From Undaria pinnatifida (Eukaryota; Sar; Phaeophyceae; Laminariales; Alariaceae), in NCBI GenBank assembly GCA_012845835.1, contig JABAKD010000023.1:21050203-21114202 (forward strand): 64,000 bases of DNA, given 5' to 3'. Below the pieces are notes generated by a model, which was not told where the DNA came from, did not search any database, and was given only the letters and a program-made list of their open reading frames with translations. The position numbers were made by a program, and so were the translations under genes. Below are positions 9,397-19,160 of the stretch, piece by piece (positions within the stretch are counted from its first letter, which is position 1; every line of letters starts with the position of its first letter).

Positions 9397-10467
9397 CCAC
9401 CATAACCTATCGTCTCCCTTGTACCAAAAGTGGGCTCCCTTAGGGAGTACTGTGTCGTGGTAGCGACGGAGCCAATCGGCGCGGGGAACACAGGCGTAGC
9501 CCGGCGGTAGGAAACGTTCCCCGTTGTTGCGGGAGAGCTCACGCTGTGCCGCCCCGATCCGCATTCGGCGGTAGAGGCGGTTGGTTTGCCGGTGCTGGTC
9601 CGGGGTTCCGGCCCAATAACGCAAGATGTGGGAGCGTGAGAGGTGAAGGTCCATTTCCCGCTCCCAAGAAGGTTCGGAGAGTCCCGCCCAATGCGTCTTG
9701 TATAGCACCGCGATGACGCCACCTCGCCCCCGTACTAACTGATGACCAGTGATCTGCTCCACCTCCAGCCGTTGAAGGGGAGTCGAAACGTCGTCTTGAG
9801 TGACGTGGTACGGCGGGGACGTATTGGAAAGTTTGTTGAGCACGTACTGTGTCAGCCCCGCCGGTAGGTATTTGGGCATGTCCTCGCTGTCGTCGGGGTT
9901 GGCACAGGGTTTGCAGCGCTCGATGGCCCCACGCCGACGAGCGTCCGAACCAGGCAGGTCGGAAGGGGGATCCAAATATAGGAGGTTGCTGCCGAGCGGC
10001 GAGCCGTCCGGGGTCTCGGCGGCGGAGCAGGGACCGACGGCCAGGATCTTGTACGGGCCCGTCCAGTTAAGCGCGAGTTTGGCCTTGAGTACCTTGGCGT
10101 CGGTATTCGCCTTCACACCCTGGCGGATGGTAGAGGCAGAATTGCATACCCATGCCCAACCACGCACAGTCAAGTTAGGTGCTGGACGCAGCGCGTCGGC
10201 GAGGGCGGAGTTTCTGCGGTTAACACGGGAACCGGTGAGGGCGTGGTGTGCGCGGACAATGTCGTTCGCGCGCTTTTGCCGGTCGGTGGCCAAGGCACAA
10301 TAAGCCAGGTGGTCACGGGCCAGATTCTGGTGTCCCACGACACCAGTGCGGTCGAAAACCGTCAGGGGAAGCCGTGGGAGTCTGCCCATGTGGACCTTGT
10401 TGGGCGCCAGACCCGTCGCCGCGCTAACGGAATTGTTGTAAGCGGATTCTACGTGGGGCAGATGCAA
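9397..10467 (-). pseudogene. Integrase C-terminus with GPY/F module and chromodomain, copy 2
   Basis: The frame continues directly from the integrase core across a single TAG (10471-10473). LHLPHVESAYNNSVSAATG ends the core. WTGPYKILAVGP (about residues 135-146) is the GPY/F module, and residues about 233-287 (9607-9771) with VLYKTHWAGLSEPSWERE are chromodomain-like. In chromoviruses this module guides integration to particular chromatin. A further conserved tail, with FLPPGYACVPRADWLRRYHD, runs to the insertion at 9396 and resumes at 8021. It was probably a well-preserved polyprotein end before the stop and the insertion. Confidence 0.88.
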
Positions 10468-10470
10468 GTC

Positions 10471-11100
10471 CTAATCGTCTTGTCGCTCGTTGATGACCAT
10501 AGCCAGCATTTGGGACATAGTGTGGTTGACCCGCTCAACGCTCCCGTTACAGTTGGGATGATAGGAGCTTGTAGCAAGCTTGTGCACACCCAATAGCTGA
10601 TATACAGCTTGTGAAAGCTTGGAGCAGAACTGCAGTCGGTTGTCCGAGAGTATGGTGCGCGGGCATCCCCACAAGGGAATGTATTGGTTCACCAGGATAT
10701 TGGCTGTACCCTCCGCGGTGAACTCAGCGGCAGTGACGGGGAACATGTCGGCCCAACGACTGAAGCGATCGGTCAACAGCAGGATGTTTTTGCCTCGTGG
10801 CGTGACCGGAAGGGGGCCGAAGTAGTCAACACTGACGGCGACACCTGGACCTTCCGGCAGAGGCATTGTGATGATGGGCCAGCGGACAGTCAGCCGTGGG
10901 GTTTTCCGCGCTTGGCACTTGAAGCAGTGGGGAAGCCACCACCGGGTGCACACATTCATGTCAATCCACCAATGAAAACGCTTCAGCATGCGCAACGTGC
11001 GCGTGGTGCCAAGGTGACAAGAGGCCGTCGAGTGACAAGCTTGCATAATCCAAGGGCGCATGAGCAGGGGAACGTAGATGAGAACTGGCTCGTCGTTTAG
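10471..11100 (-). pseudogene. Ty3 integrase core and zinc finger, copy 2
   Basis: Within the open frame 10471-12249 the zinc finger is H406, H412, C442, C445 (about 10917-11034). The catalytic triad is D475 (in SVDYFGPLP, about 10825), D536 (in ILSDNRLQF, about 10642) and E572 (in GSVERVNH, about 10534), with the classical 35-residue spacing between the last two. All catalytic residues are intact. The frame ends at an in-frame TAG after the core. Upstream, the same open frame reads through the low-complexity spacer towards RNase H. Confidence 0.93.
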
Positions 11101-11639
11101 CAGGCAAGCAACTCGCCCCACAGAGTTCGGTTTGTCAGACATTGTTGGCGGCAGTGTCGGGTTACGGACGAGTAGGACAATGTCGTCGTCGGTTGTATGT
11201 AGTCGACCCTTATCCGCCAACTCCTTGATGTCTGAGAGGGAGGGACGCTTGTGCGAGAGGTAGCACGCCAAGAAGTCGGGCGGCAGAACCGATGGCCAGC
11301 CGATATAGACGTAACGCATCATGGCGTGGCACGTCGGCTCAGCGTGCTGCTCTCGCATCCAATTGTCATGTGAATAACGCGCGACGGAATCAGCGAACCG
11401 CAATTCAGCAGCGTTGCCGAGGGCGTGCAACCTTGTATAGGCGGTCGGCGTGTCACCAGGAGAAGGCGTGAGCCGTAAGAGAGGGGTTCCCATGTAGGCT
11501 CCGCGTGGTCGCGGTTGGACGGTAGTGGCACCGTGCGGACCGGCGAGTCGACAAGAGCAGGAGTCGCGGCGGCGGGCGGAGCCAGCCGCGGCCGAGGGAC
11601 TCGCGGCGGGGTTGTACCTCGTCTGGAAGGTGGCCGAGG

Positions 11640-12482
11640 GGCCCCGCCGGGCCCGAATCCATAATCTACAGCGGGGGTTCATTACCCGTTGCTGTCGCTG
11701 TTCGTCGGCGCGTCGTCGACGATGGAGGGGTTGGAACGCCAAGCAAGGCGGAGACGGACACAGTTGAACCGGTGGTCGCGGCGGGGGCCGTCTCCTATGT
11801 AGAACTCCAGGATAGATAAGTCGGCTGTGCGATGGGCGTCGCTGTAGCCAGGGCTTCTGCGGAGCCCGTGCCGCCCTCGATGGGTATGGCAAAAACCGAA
11901 GCGAAAACGGTGTCAGCGGCAGGCGAAATCGACCCGCGGCCGGTACAGCCTTCGGTAGTGGCGACGGAGCAGAAACACGAGCGACGAATCTCCCTGGGGA
12001 AGCAGAAAGGCCGTCAATCCGTATACGTGGCTCGTGTTGCGAAAATCGTGAAATGCGGTAGAGGTGACAGGAAGCCCACCCAAGGCAGCATGTTCCGTGC
12101 GGGGCACGAGCCCACCCAAGAAAGTGCTTTTGGCGAGGGGTTCGAGTCCACCCAAAGCAGTGCTTTCGGTGCGGGGCACGAGCCCACCCAAGACAGTGCA
12201 TTCGGCGAGGGGCGCGAGTCCACCCAAAACGATCCCTGGGATCGGCCAAGAGGGAGCGCGCAGCCCGCGGGCCCGTAAGAGATAGATACCGCTTTCTCCA
12301 ACGGGGTTGGGGCTTGTCAACCCCACGGGGTTGAAGTTTGTCAAGCCACTGCGGTCGTACTCCGTAGCAGGCTCTGGAAAACGGGCCAGAAAAATCGGCG
12401 ATGCCGTTGGCGCTGCCTTTGCGGTACTCGAGTGTGCAATCGAACGCGGTGACGAACTCAAGCTACCGCTGGACTCGTGCAT
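11640..12482 (-). pseudogene. RNase H end and spacer before integrase, copy 2
   Basis: One minus frame (11913-12482) carries a diverged RNase H end followed by EPATEYDRSGLTN and the 12-residue repeats. It corresponds to about 1172-1700 of copy 1. Frames change between here and the integrase part. Confidence 0.7.
12070..12240 (-). repeat. Coding minisatellite, copy 2 (about 5 units of 36-37 bp)
   Basis: Units begin at about 12072, 12109, 12145, 12181 and 12217 with GAGYCCACCCAA. They encode GGLVPRTESTAL-like 12-mers in the spacer between RNase H and integrase. Two units are seen in copy 1. Confidence 0.88.
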
Positions 12483-12763
12483 TAAGGTTCCCCACTTTGC
12501 CAGTGCTCTCCTACGTCTTGTGGCCGGAGGATATGTGGAACTTTGTTCTCCACAGTACCCTCGGAGGCGTTTGGGAGCCCAAACAATGCTGCCGGTTTCA
12601 AATCGAGAGGAGTCCAGTGCCTCTCCGAGTCGGGCATTGCTCGACTAATATACGCTATTTTCATAGTGAACGAAACGTCGTCCAGCGTCACAGTACCCTC
12701 GACGAAACAGGGGCCGTGTTCTGATAGCGCAAATTCAGGGGCGACGCCAGAAGCTATCTCCAA
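12482..12763 (-). pseudogene. In-frame fusion of protease N-part to RNase H, copy 2
   Basis: The open frame starts in the protease leader (HGPCFVEGTVTLDDVSFTMK) and continues without a stop into the RNase H segment (IAYISRAMPDSERHW). The junction is near 12652-12664. In copy 1 these two sequences are about 2.1 kb apart. The protease DTG and the whole reverse transcriptase are therefore removed, while the frame is kept. Confidence 0.88.
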
Positions 12764-12954
12764 ACCTCCACGGCTTTTAATTGGCCAACGCGCCCGAGAA
12801 ATAGGTCGGAAACGCCGAAGGGGAAGTTTTGCGAGCGCTGGTCGCTGTTAACGGCCCGGTTGCGGCGCGGACGAGATTTCTTGGTTCTTGCATTCGCAGT
12901 GCAGGTGCGGAACCGACTAGGGGAGGCCGGGTGCGCCGACCCGATCTCATTGTC

Positions 12955-13417
12955 GCGAATAGCTTCGCGAACGACAGAAAGCGCCTCACCGAGCAAGTTT
13001 TTTCCTCTCCCCCGGCATGGGTTGTTGGCCCTGGGACCATCCGCCCGGAGGCCAATGCCCCACACTGGGTCCAGAGGACTGGATTCAGCCAGAAGCTTGT
13101 TGCCAGAGCTCAAAAGGTGATTTATTTATGGCTGGATTCTGCGTGAATTCGGCGTAGGTGCCAGATAACACTGCGCTTTGCTTCTCCCTGTCCCCAACAC
13201 TGGAGTCAAAGTTGCGCACGCCTCGACCGATGCGTTTACGTGTGCTTGGACTATGCGACGACATGATGAGCCCCACTGCTCGATGGTCTTGAAAAAGCTT
13301 GGTCTTTTCGGCCATCATATACTGCTCCGCGCAAAAATATGGCACGTCGTCCACGGCAAACGACGAAGGGGACCACGGCGGAAAATAGGATGAGGGCTGC
13401 CAGAATAACACCACTGT
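12955..13417 (-). pseudogene. NADAR (YbiA-like) domain in the Ty3 polyprotein, copy 2
   Basis: This is the best preserved copy. The first open part (13085-13417) runs from VVLFWQPSSYFPPWSP through FAVDDVPYFCAEQYMMAEK, IMSSHSPSTRKRIGRGVRNF and GTYAEFTQNPAIN. The second (12955-13113) gives SSGNKLLAESSPLDPVWGIG, then GRGKNLLGEALSVVREAI. Together this is a whole NADAR domain of about 155 residues, the usual length, with the conserved Glu of CAEQ, the WGIG motif and the KNLLG motif. Family knowledge links NADAR to NAD and ADP-ribose chemistry. One extra base in the ATAAATAAATCACC region (about 13102-13116) breaks the frame. Zinc knuckle and linker lie upstream, protease remnant downstream. Confidence 0.93.
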
Positions 13418-13439
13418 ATCTGTGGAGTATTCAAGAGAA

Positions 13440-14045
13440 GGGTCAAAAGTCGTGTTGGAATTTGGGTCTGTAATGTTCCCGTTCGGAAACACCAGGCCTC
13501 GGGCGCACGACGCGAATCCGAACCCGTGGTATCTTGTCTCGGGTCTTCCTTCGCTCGTTGGCGGAAAAACGCGAAAATCCGCTCTAACTGCGCCCGAAAA
13601 ATGGCAAAAACCGACGGTGCCAACCCGTCGGTAGCCTCGTTGGACCTTTGTGGGTCTGCAATGTCCCCTTCTGGGAACACCAGTTCTCGGCTCTTTGGGC
13701 CTGTAATGTCCCCTTGCGGGAGCACCAGGCCTCGGGAGCAAGATGCGAGTCCGAACCTGAGGGTCTCTCGCCTCGGGTCCTCCTCACTCGCTGGCGGAAA
13801 CTCGTAAGAAACCGCCCTTGCTGCACCCGAAAAAGAGTCCAACACCGACGGTGCCAACCCGTCGGTAGCCTCGTTGGGCATTTGGGTCTGCAATGTCCTC
13901 CTCTGGGAACACCAGTCCTCGGCTCTTTGGGTCTGTAGTGCCCCCTCAGGAACACCAGGCCTCGAGAGCACGACGCGAGTCCGAACCCACGGTTTCTTGC
14001 ATCGTGGCCTCTTCGTTCTTTGGCGTATAATCGCAAGAAAACTGC
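13440..14045 (-). repeat. About 230-bp tandem repeat in the linker before NADAR, copy 2
   Basis: ACCAGGCCTCG recurs at 13491, 13724 and 13954, giving periods of 233 and 230 bp over about 2.5 units. Each unit encodes phrases such as GLVFPEGDI and NEATDGLAPSV on the minus strand. Copy 1 has about one unit. Confidence 0.85.
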
Positions 14046-15454
14046 TCTAACTGCGCCCGAAGGGGCAGGGGCTCTGAGCTGTTTCTTCTTGACGAGAGGC
14101 GCGGTTCTTCCGTAAATTTACGGGAATAGCATCCAGCTGATCAGGCTGGAGGCCGTGGCGTCACCACTGGCTCGTCGCGCAGTGTCGGATCTTCTTCCTG
14201 TGCCACTGGGGCAGACGTAGCCTGAAACACGTGGGTTAGCGTGTTAAAAGACGAAGCAAGGTCCGTAGACCCTGTGGGCGTCTTCTGGAGCGGGGCTCGG
14301 GCAAGGCAATAATATTTTTACCCGAGGAGGCTGTTTTCCGGTATGTCTCTTGGAGAAGGGGGACGAGGTAGCTAATCTTATCGACTCCTCCTTGATGGAC
14401 AAAAGGACAGAGCGCCCGCTGTTATCGCGAGCAAACACCGGATCGAGCCTCGCAAAGGATCTGGGTGTTTTAGTGTTGGCCTTCCCACACCTCAAATCGA
14501 CCGCTACCTCGTGGTCAGAAAAAGTGTTTCGAGGGTCGACCGTCCCACACCTCAAACCGACCGCCACCGCCTGGTCAGGGAGAGGGGGGCATGAACACGT
14601 ATGCGTAAAAAGCCGACGCGCCGTCACCGCAGCTATTTTGTTGCGCGACGCGTGCCTGGGAGGGCAGCGCGCAAAACGCAGGCTCCCGTGCCATGGTTGA
14701 TGGGGGCGGCGTTTAGAGCGCGTACCCCCATTGCTGAGTTTATGCCGCGGCTGAGGGAAACGGCGCTGGACGCGTGGTTCCCGTCGCTGAACTCAAGCCA
14801 TGACTGAGGGGAACGTCGCTGGAAGCGCGCGTTTCTCGCCGTCGAAAATAAATAAATAAATAAAAAATTACCTGGCTGGAGGAAACCACGCTTGAAGCGC
14901 TAGTTTCCGCCGCCGGTACTACGCCGTGAGAATCGTCCGCAGACGGCGTAGGAGCCCGTGGGCTCTTGACAGAGGCAATCTGTCCTGCGTTACTGGACAG
15001 GCTAGCAACAGAACTCGAGCATCTTCTGAAACCAAAATAGGTACCCCCCGACAGTGTTGTCGACGGTGCCGTAACGCCGTCGAGCTGTCGATTGCCGTTA
15101 TCGAATATGCCAGGTTGGCGCGCGAGTGTATTTTCGCCAAGGTTGTGGGCGGCTCCAAAGCGCATTCGACGAGCAGGAGCGGGGGCAGAAGAGGCGAGCG
15201 AGCACAGGATACCACCATGGTGATCCGACGTGTATGTGGTATCGTTGTGACAGTTTACCTGGCCCTGATCCTGGTGGTACCCTCGCGATTGACCTGAAAG
15301 ATGGCGACGATTTTTCTTGTGGTTGTTCGGGCGAGAAGATTTGTCGTCTCGACGGTAGTAGACCATGCGTGTTTGCCAACGTCGGTGTGCGTCATCGTCG
15401 CCAAGTTGGCCAAGTTCAGGGTTCAAGCAGCCACTCGCAGTAATGAAAGGATGC
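14046..15454 (-). pseudogene. Low-complexity Gag/Pol linker, copy 2
   Basis: Frames rich in Ala, Ser, Pro and Arg, with no catalytic motif. A short (AAAT)n tract at about 14848-14867 interrupts it. It corresponds to 5100-6400 of copy 1. Confidence 0.5.
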
Positions 15455-15496
15455 CTGCAATGCTTAGGAATGGTTGTCTTCGTGGCAGTTGAGGCA
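15455..15496 (-). pseudogene. Gag zinc knuckle, copy 2
   Basis: The minus strand encodes CLNCHEDNHS, the first part of a C-x2-C-x4-H-x4-C nucleocapsid knuckle. A stop and frameshift follow at once; the remaining Cys and the CRHPFI phrase are in the next frame. It follows the capsid region. Confidence 0.75.
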
Positions 15497-15878
15497 AAGC
15501 CTCCGGTTTTCTCGGAGGACATCAGCGCGAGGTGAAAGGAGGCCGCTCCAAAGGGGAGGGTCATCTGTCGTAAACGAGGCCTTCAGTGTGACTAATCTTC
15601 ACTCTACATTTTAACGGCGAAAACTTCTGCAGAGTGATGCTCTTCTAGTGGCCAGCAGTTCGATGTGTGGTCAAGCCATGGGTCGGATGAATCATCGATG
15701 GGCATGACAGTTGAATAATGGCTCGATCCCGTCTGCCACGAAAGCGACTGGGACGGCACTCGGCCCTAGCCGCACCCATGATCGGCGGGTCGGGGCCCCG
15801 ACGTTGCGGATGACGGCGCTCTCGTCGGAGAAACAGGGAGAGAAAAAATACGTTTCGCCGTTGACGGCAGGTGTCTTA
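15497..15878 (-). pseudogene. Gag segment between capsid and zinc knuckle, copy 2
   Basis: A short minus frame (15692-15886) and shifted pieces with no named motif join the capsid end (ATWRALSD) to the zinc knuckle. Confidence 0.45.
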
Positions 15879-17512
15879 TTAGTCACTTAAAGCCCGCCAC
15901 GTAGCATCCAACGAGGCGTATGGCCGCGGGTCCGTTGCCTTCGAACCAGGGTACAACGCTGGCAGGAGAGCCGGAAATTGCTCATTCGCCGCCACCCGAA
16001 CCACCTCCAACACCACATCCGTCCCTGGAGACAAAACACGATCACTCCCCGCAGCGGTCGGCACAAGTACGCCAAACTCCCGACTAAAATCAGAAAAAGG
16101 CATGCCGCCACACACTCCAAAAGTATGCAACTTAGTGTAGCCCTCCTCCGTGTCAACCCCGTCGAAGTGCGTGATCAGCAGACGCAACAGGAGGGTGAAA
16201 GCCTCAGGCCCAGATGCTCCTCCTGCCATGGCGATTGACACCTCTTGCCTGCTACCACGGCCGCCTTGCTGTTGTCGTCCGTGCTCGAGAACGAAGACGA
16301 GCGGGAGGAGGTTGACGAGCCATCCCACGCTGAACTTGCCTCTCGCGCCATTCCTCCGCCAGAGCTGCGGCCACTGCCCTGGTTGTTGGATCAAAGTTGC
16401 CCGCTCGGCGGCACCCTCAGGCACACCGGCACCCGATGCGCTGTCACCCCCGCGGCGGTGGTGGTGGTCGCCACCCCCACCATATTTACCGCCACCCCCA
16501 CGGTTGCGGTCCCCGCGGTCGCGACTGTTGCTGCGTCGCTGTTTCCCCCGGTTTCGTTCTGCCAACTCTTCCCCCGGGATTCGGCCAAAAGACAGGGTCG
16601 GGGTCCTCGTCGGGGGCTATCAGCAGGGCCTTAACGAGGGCAAGGGTCGGGGCGGCTCTCGTCTGTCTAGCATAGGGCGTACAACCCACGCGAGTCCAGG
16701 CCGCTTCCACTGAAAGGACGTCCGCTTGCCGCGACGCCGGCTTCTCTGACGAGAGGAGGGCGCAGGCTGTTTCCACCACCGTGGTCGCCGACGTTGAGAA
16801 GTCTACCCTCGGTGCAGACGCCATGCACGCGACGATCCCCTCGAATAAGGCGTCGTTCCCGGGTCGTGGTCGCTGGGATGCGACACCCTGCGGGCGCGAC
16901 GAAGGCGAGGGGGCCGCGGTAGCTCCCGCCGCAGCCGACACAACTGATTGGGCGAAGGCTTGTTGCGCCCTCTTCGCTACCAGGGACGCCTCCCGCGCAG
17001 CGGTCTTCGCCTGCTCGATATCTTGGTCAAACCGACGTCGGCGTGCCATCATCTGGTTGGCGTTGTCGAGCGCCCGCTGGGCCCGCACCGCCGCGTATGC
17101 CAAGTCCAAGGGGGCGGCATGGGCGCCCCGGTCCCGTGGCTCTGGGGGTGGCGCTCTGTCGAGCGCGGAAAGCCCAGGTGGCGGCGGTGGTGCCCTGTCG
17201 AGCGCGGGGGGGGAAGCTGGTGGCGCTCCCCCGGGGCTGGCGAGAGCTGGCGTCGAGACGCCCTAGGGTCCGGTGGGGTTTTGCGTCTTATTCTCAGCGC
17301 GAACCGGCGAATCGACCATCTTGGTGGGTGGGTCCGGGTGGAGGTATGGTGCTCCGCCTTCTGTCTCGTCACCGGAACCCTCCTCCAGTGGTTCCCCCCG
17401 TCTCGAGTCGCGGGATCTCGAGCGAGCTCTCCCTGCCTCGTGAGCATCCAGGTTGGGGTGCGTGGAGAACCTCAGCCTGCCCCGAGTAGCCCGCTTCCTC
17501 ACTGGTAGACAT
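15879..17512 (-). pseudogene. Gag (N-terminal coiled coil and capsid), copy 2
   Basis: The probable start is the ATG at 17510-17512 (MSTSEEAG). Downstream, in shifted frames, are a helical segment rich in Ala, Arg and Gln (RAQRALDNANQMMARRRR, about 17000-17090), a region around VDFSTSATTVVETACALL, a Gly/Arg/His-rich basic linker (16440-16565), and a capsid-like domain (15879-16240). The last has FTLLLRLLITHFDGVDTEEG and LYPGSKATDPRPYASLDATW, which resemble the C-terminal capsid region of retrotransposon Gag. Gag would package the element RNA. At least two frameshifts are present. Absent from copy 1. Confidence 0.72.
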
Positions 17513-17740
17513 GTTGCTTGATGTCTGTAGGGAGGGCAGTGGAAGAAGGGGGTGTGGAGGAAGGTGGCCGGATGGGAACGACGCGTAAAGAAGCTATGGA
17601 GGCAGATATATTGTTGTGGTGTCCCTGCTGCAAGTAGCGGTATATCTGAGGTTCAGCAAACAGCAAGACATGGGCCTTGACTCCGTCCAGCATCATTGAT
17701 GGTAGCAGCCACGCCAACTAGCCGTATAAAAGGAGTACAG
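17513..17740. other. 5' leader of Ty3 copy 2
   Basis: Non-coding. TGGCGTGGCTGC on the minus strand (about 17710-17728) begins with TGG like a primer binding site, but no LTR ending in CA lies before it, so this is not claimed as a site. Confidence 0.3.
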
Positions 17741-18790
17741 CAGTAAGAAGGGTATCATCCATCAAAACCGCAACATAAGAGCAGCGTCCAGTCTGACCGT
17801 AGGGTATACGGGTAACGCCCGCACGAACCGCAGTAAAAGCAGCCAAAAATGGGCAGCACTGACCCTAACCGTAGTGCAGGGGATGCAACACAGTAAAGGT
17901 ACGTCTGCAGCCATCGCACTTAAACAGGCACCATTTAACCTAGGCGGGGGGGGTAGCACAAGAAAGCGTCGCCCAAAACGCCCACGCTCATCGGACCAAA
18001 ACAGGCAGCATTTACCCTAGGTGCAGTGTAGGGGTTATCACAATAAAGGTTCGCCCAACACGCCGACGCTCATCGTACCAAAACAGGCGGCATTTAACCT
18101 AGGTGTAGCGTAGGGGGGTAGCACAGTGAAAGGTCACCCACCAAATCGACACTCATCGCACCAAAACAGGCAGCATTTACCCTAGGTGTAGTGTAGGGGG
18201 GAAGCACAGCTACGAGTCGCCCAACACGCTGAAACTCATCGCACCAAAACAGGCAGCGTTTATCCCATGCACAGTGTAGGGGGGCAGCACAGTAAAGGGT
18301 CGTCTAACACATCGACGCTCATCGCACCAAAACAGGTAGCATTTACCCTAGGTGCAGTGTAGGGGGTAGCACAATTAAGGTTCGCCCCGCCAACCGTATA
18401 AAAAAACGGGCAGCATCTGCCCCAACAGTAGTGTAGGAGGGGGTAGGATAGTAGAGGATCGCGCACCAACCGTATAAAAAACGGGCAGCATCCACCCCAA
18501 CAGTAGTTTAGGGGGGGAGTAGCACAGTGAAAAATCGCACAGCCAACCGTATAAAAACGGGCAGCATCTGCCCTTACAGTAGTGTAGGGGGGCGGTAGGA
18601 CAGTATAGGTTCGCGCACCAACCGTATAAAAATGAAACGGGCAGCATCTGCCCAAACAGTAGTGTAGGGGGGGGGTAGGACAGTAGAGGTTCGCGCACCA
18701 ATCGTATAAAAAACGGGCAGCATCCGCCCCAACAGTAGTGTAGCGGGAGGTAGCACAGTAGGGGGTTGTACATGTGCCAGTCGGCGGACA
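17740..18790. repeat. Minisatellite of about 77-83 bp units, two subtypes
   Basis: Type A units (period 82-85 bp) carry CCAAAACAGGCAGCATTTA at about 17996, 18078, 18163, 18245 and 18327. Type B units (period about 76-80 bp) carry CAACCGTATAAAAA with ACGGGCAGCATC at about 18391, 18467, 18544, 18618 and 18698. Both share GTAGTGTAGGGGGG and TAGCACAGTA segments. The type B core can form a CCGT/ACGG hairpin. It stands upstream of Ty3 copy 2. Confidence 0.88.
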
Positions 18791-18799
18791 AGGTCGATA

Positions 18800-19160
18800 C
18801 AACGCTTGAACAAAGTAGTTTCCCCACCGACCGCACTAAAGGGGGACGGTCGCGCCTACACAGTAGTGCCGCTCGCTGCTGTGCCCATAGGTACCGACAA
18901 TACCAACCGCGCAAAGATGGGCAGTATAACCCCCCGAACAAGGTAGTTTCCCCCGACCGCACTAAAGGGGGGTGGTTGCGCCTACAGTAGTGCTGCTCGC
19001 TGCATTGTCGTTGCTGTGCCCTTAGTCGTATAACCCCGAACAAGGAAGTTTCCCCCGACCGCACTAAAGGGAGACGGTTGCGCCTATAGTAGTGCTGATT
19101 GGTGCAGTATCACTGCTGTGTTAACAGGTAACGGCAATTTCAACCGTACCAAGATGGGTA
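18800..19160. repeat. Second minisatellite, units of about 100-130 bp
   Basis: GAACAAGGTAGTTTCCCCCG plus CCGCACTAAAGGG recur at about 18808, 18937 and 19034. Each is followed by TTGCGCCTACAGTAGTGC. The units share the GATGGGCAGTRT phrase with the preceding array, so both may derive from one progenitor. Confidence 0.8.

Larger units (their letters stand above)
7791..17512 (-). mobile_element. Ty3/gypsy chromovirus, copy 2 (RT-deleted, interrupted)
   Basis: Second copy of the same family, minus strand. Order from the right: gag (15879-17512), zinc knuckle (about 15455-15496), repeat-rich linker (13440-14900), NADAR (12955-13417), protease N-part fused to RNase H (12482-12763), 36-bp coding repeats (12070-12240), integrase (10471-11100), GPY/F and chromodomain (9397-10467), then a final coding piece (7791-8021) beyond the inserted palindromic element. 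About 2.1 kb present in copy 1 (about 1890-3975) is missing, so the protease DTG and all of reverse transcriptase are gone. It could only have moved with enzymes from a full copy. Confidence 0.9.

Noticed and set aside
13085-13116. Possible programmed frameshift in NADAR, since both Ty3 copies change frame near CACCTTTTGAGC
   Set aside because: Aligning the two copies shows different lesions: copy 1 lacks one base (AGATCC for AGAATCC) and copy 2 has one extra (ATAAATAAATCACC). The frames before the site differ, so these are independent mutations.
16150-16713. 187-codon plus-strand Pro/Ser/Arg-rich frame
   Set aside because: Shadow of the basic Gly-rich gag linker on the other strand.
17700-17730. 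Primer binding site TGGCGTGGCTGC of Ty3 copy 2
   Set aside because: It is not preceded by an LTR ending in CA, and no tRNA with a matching 3' end could be named.
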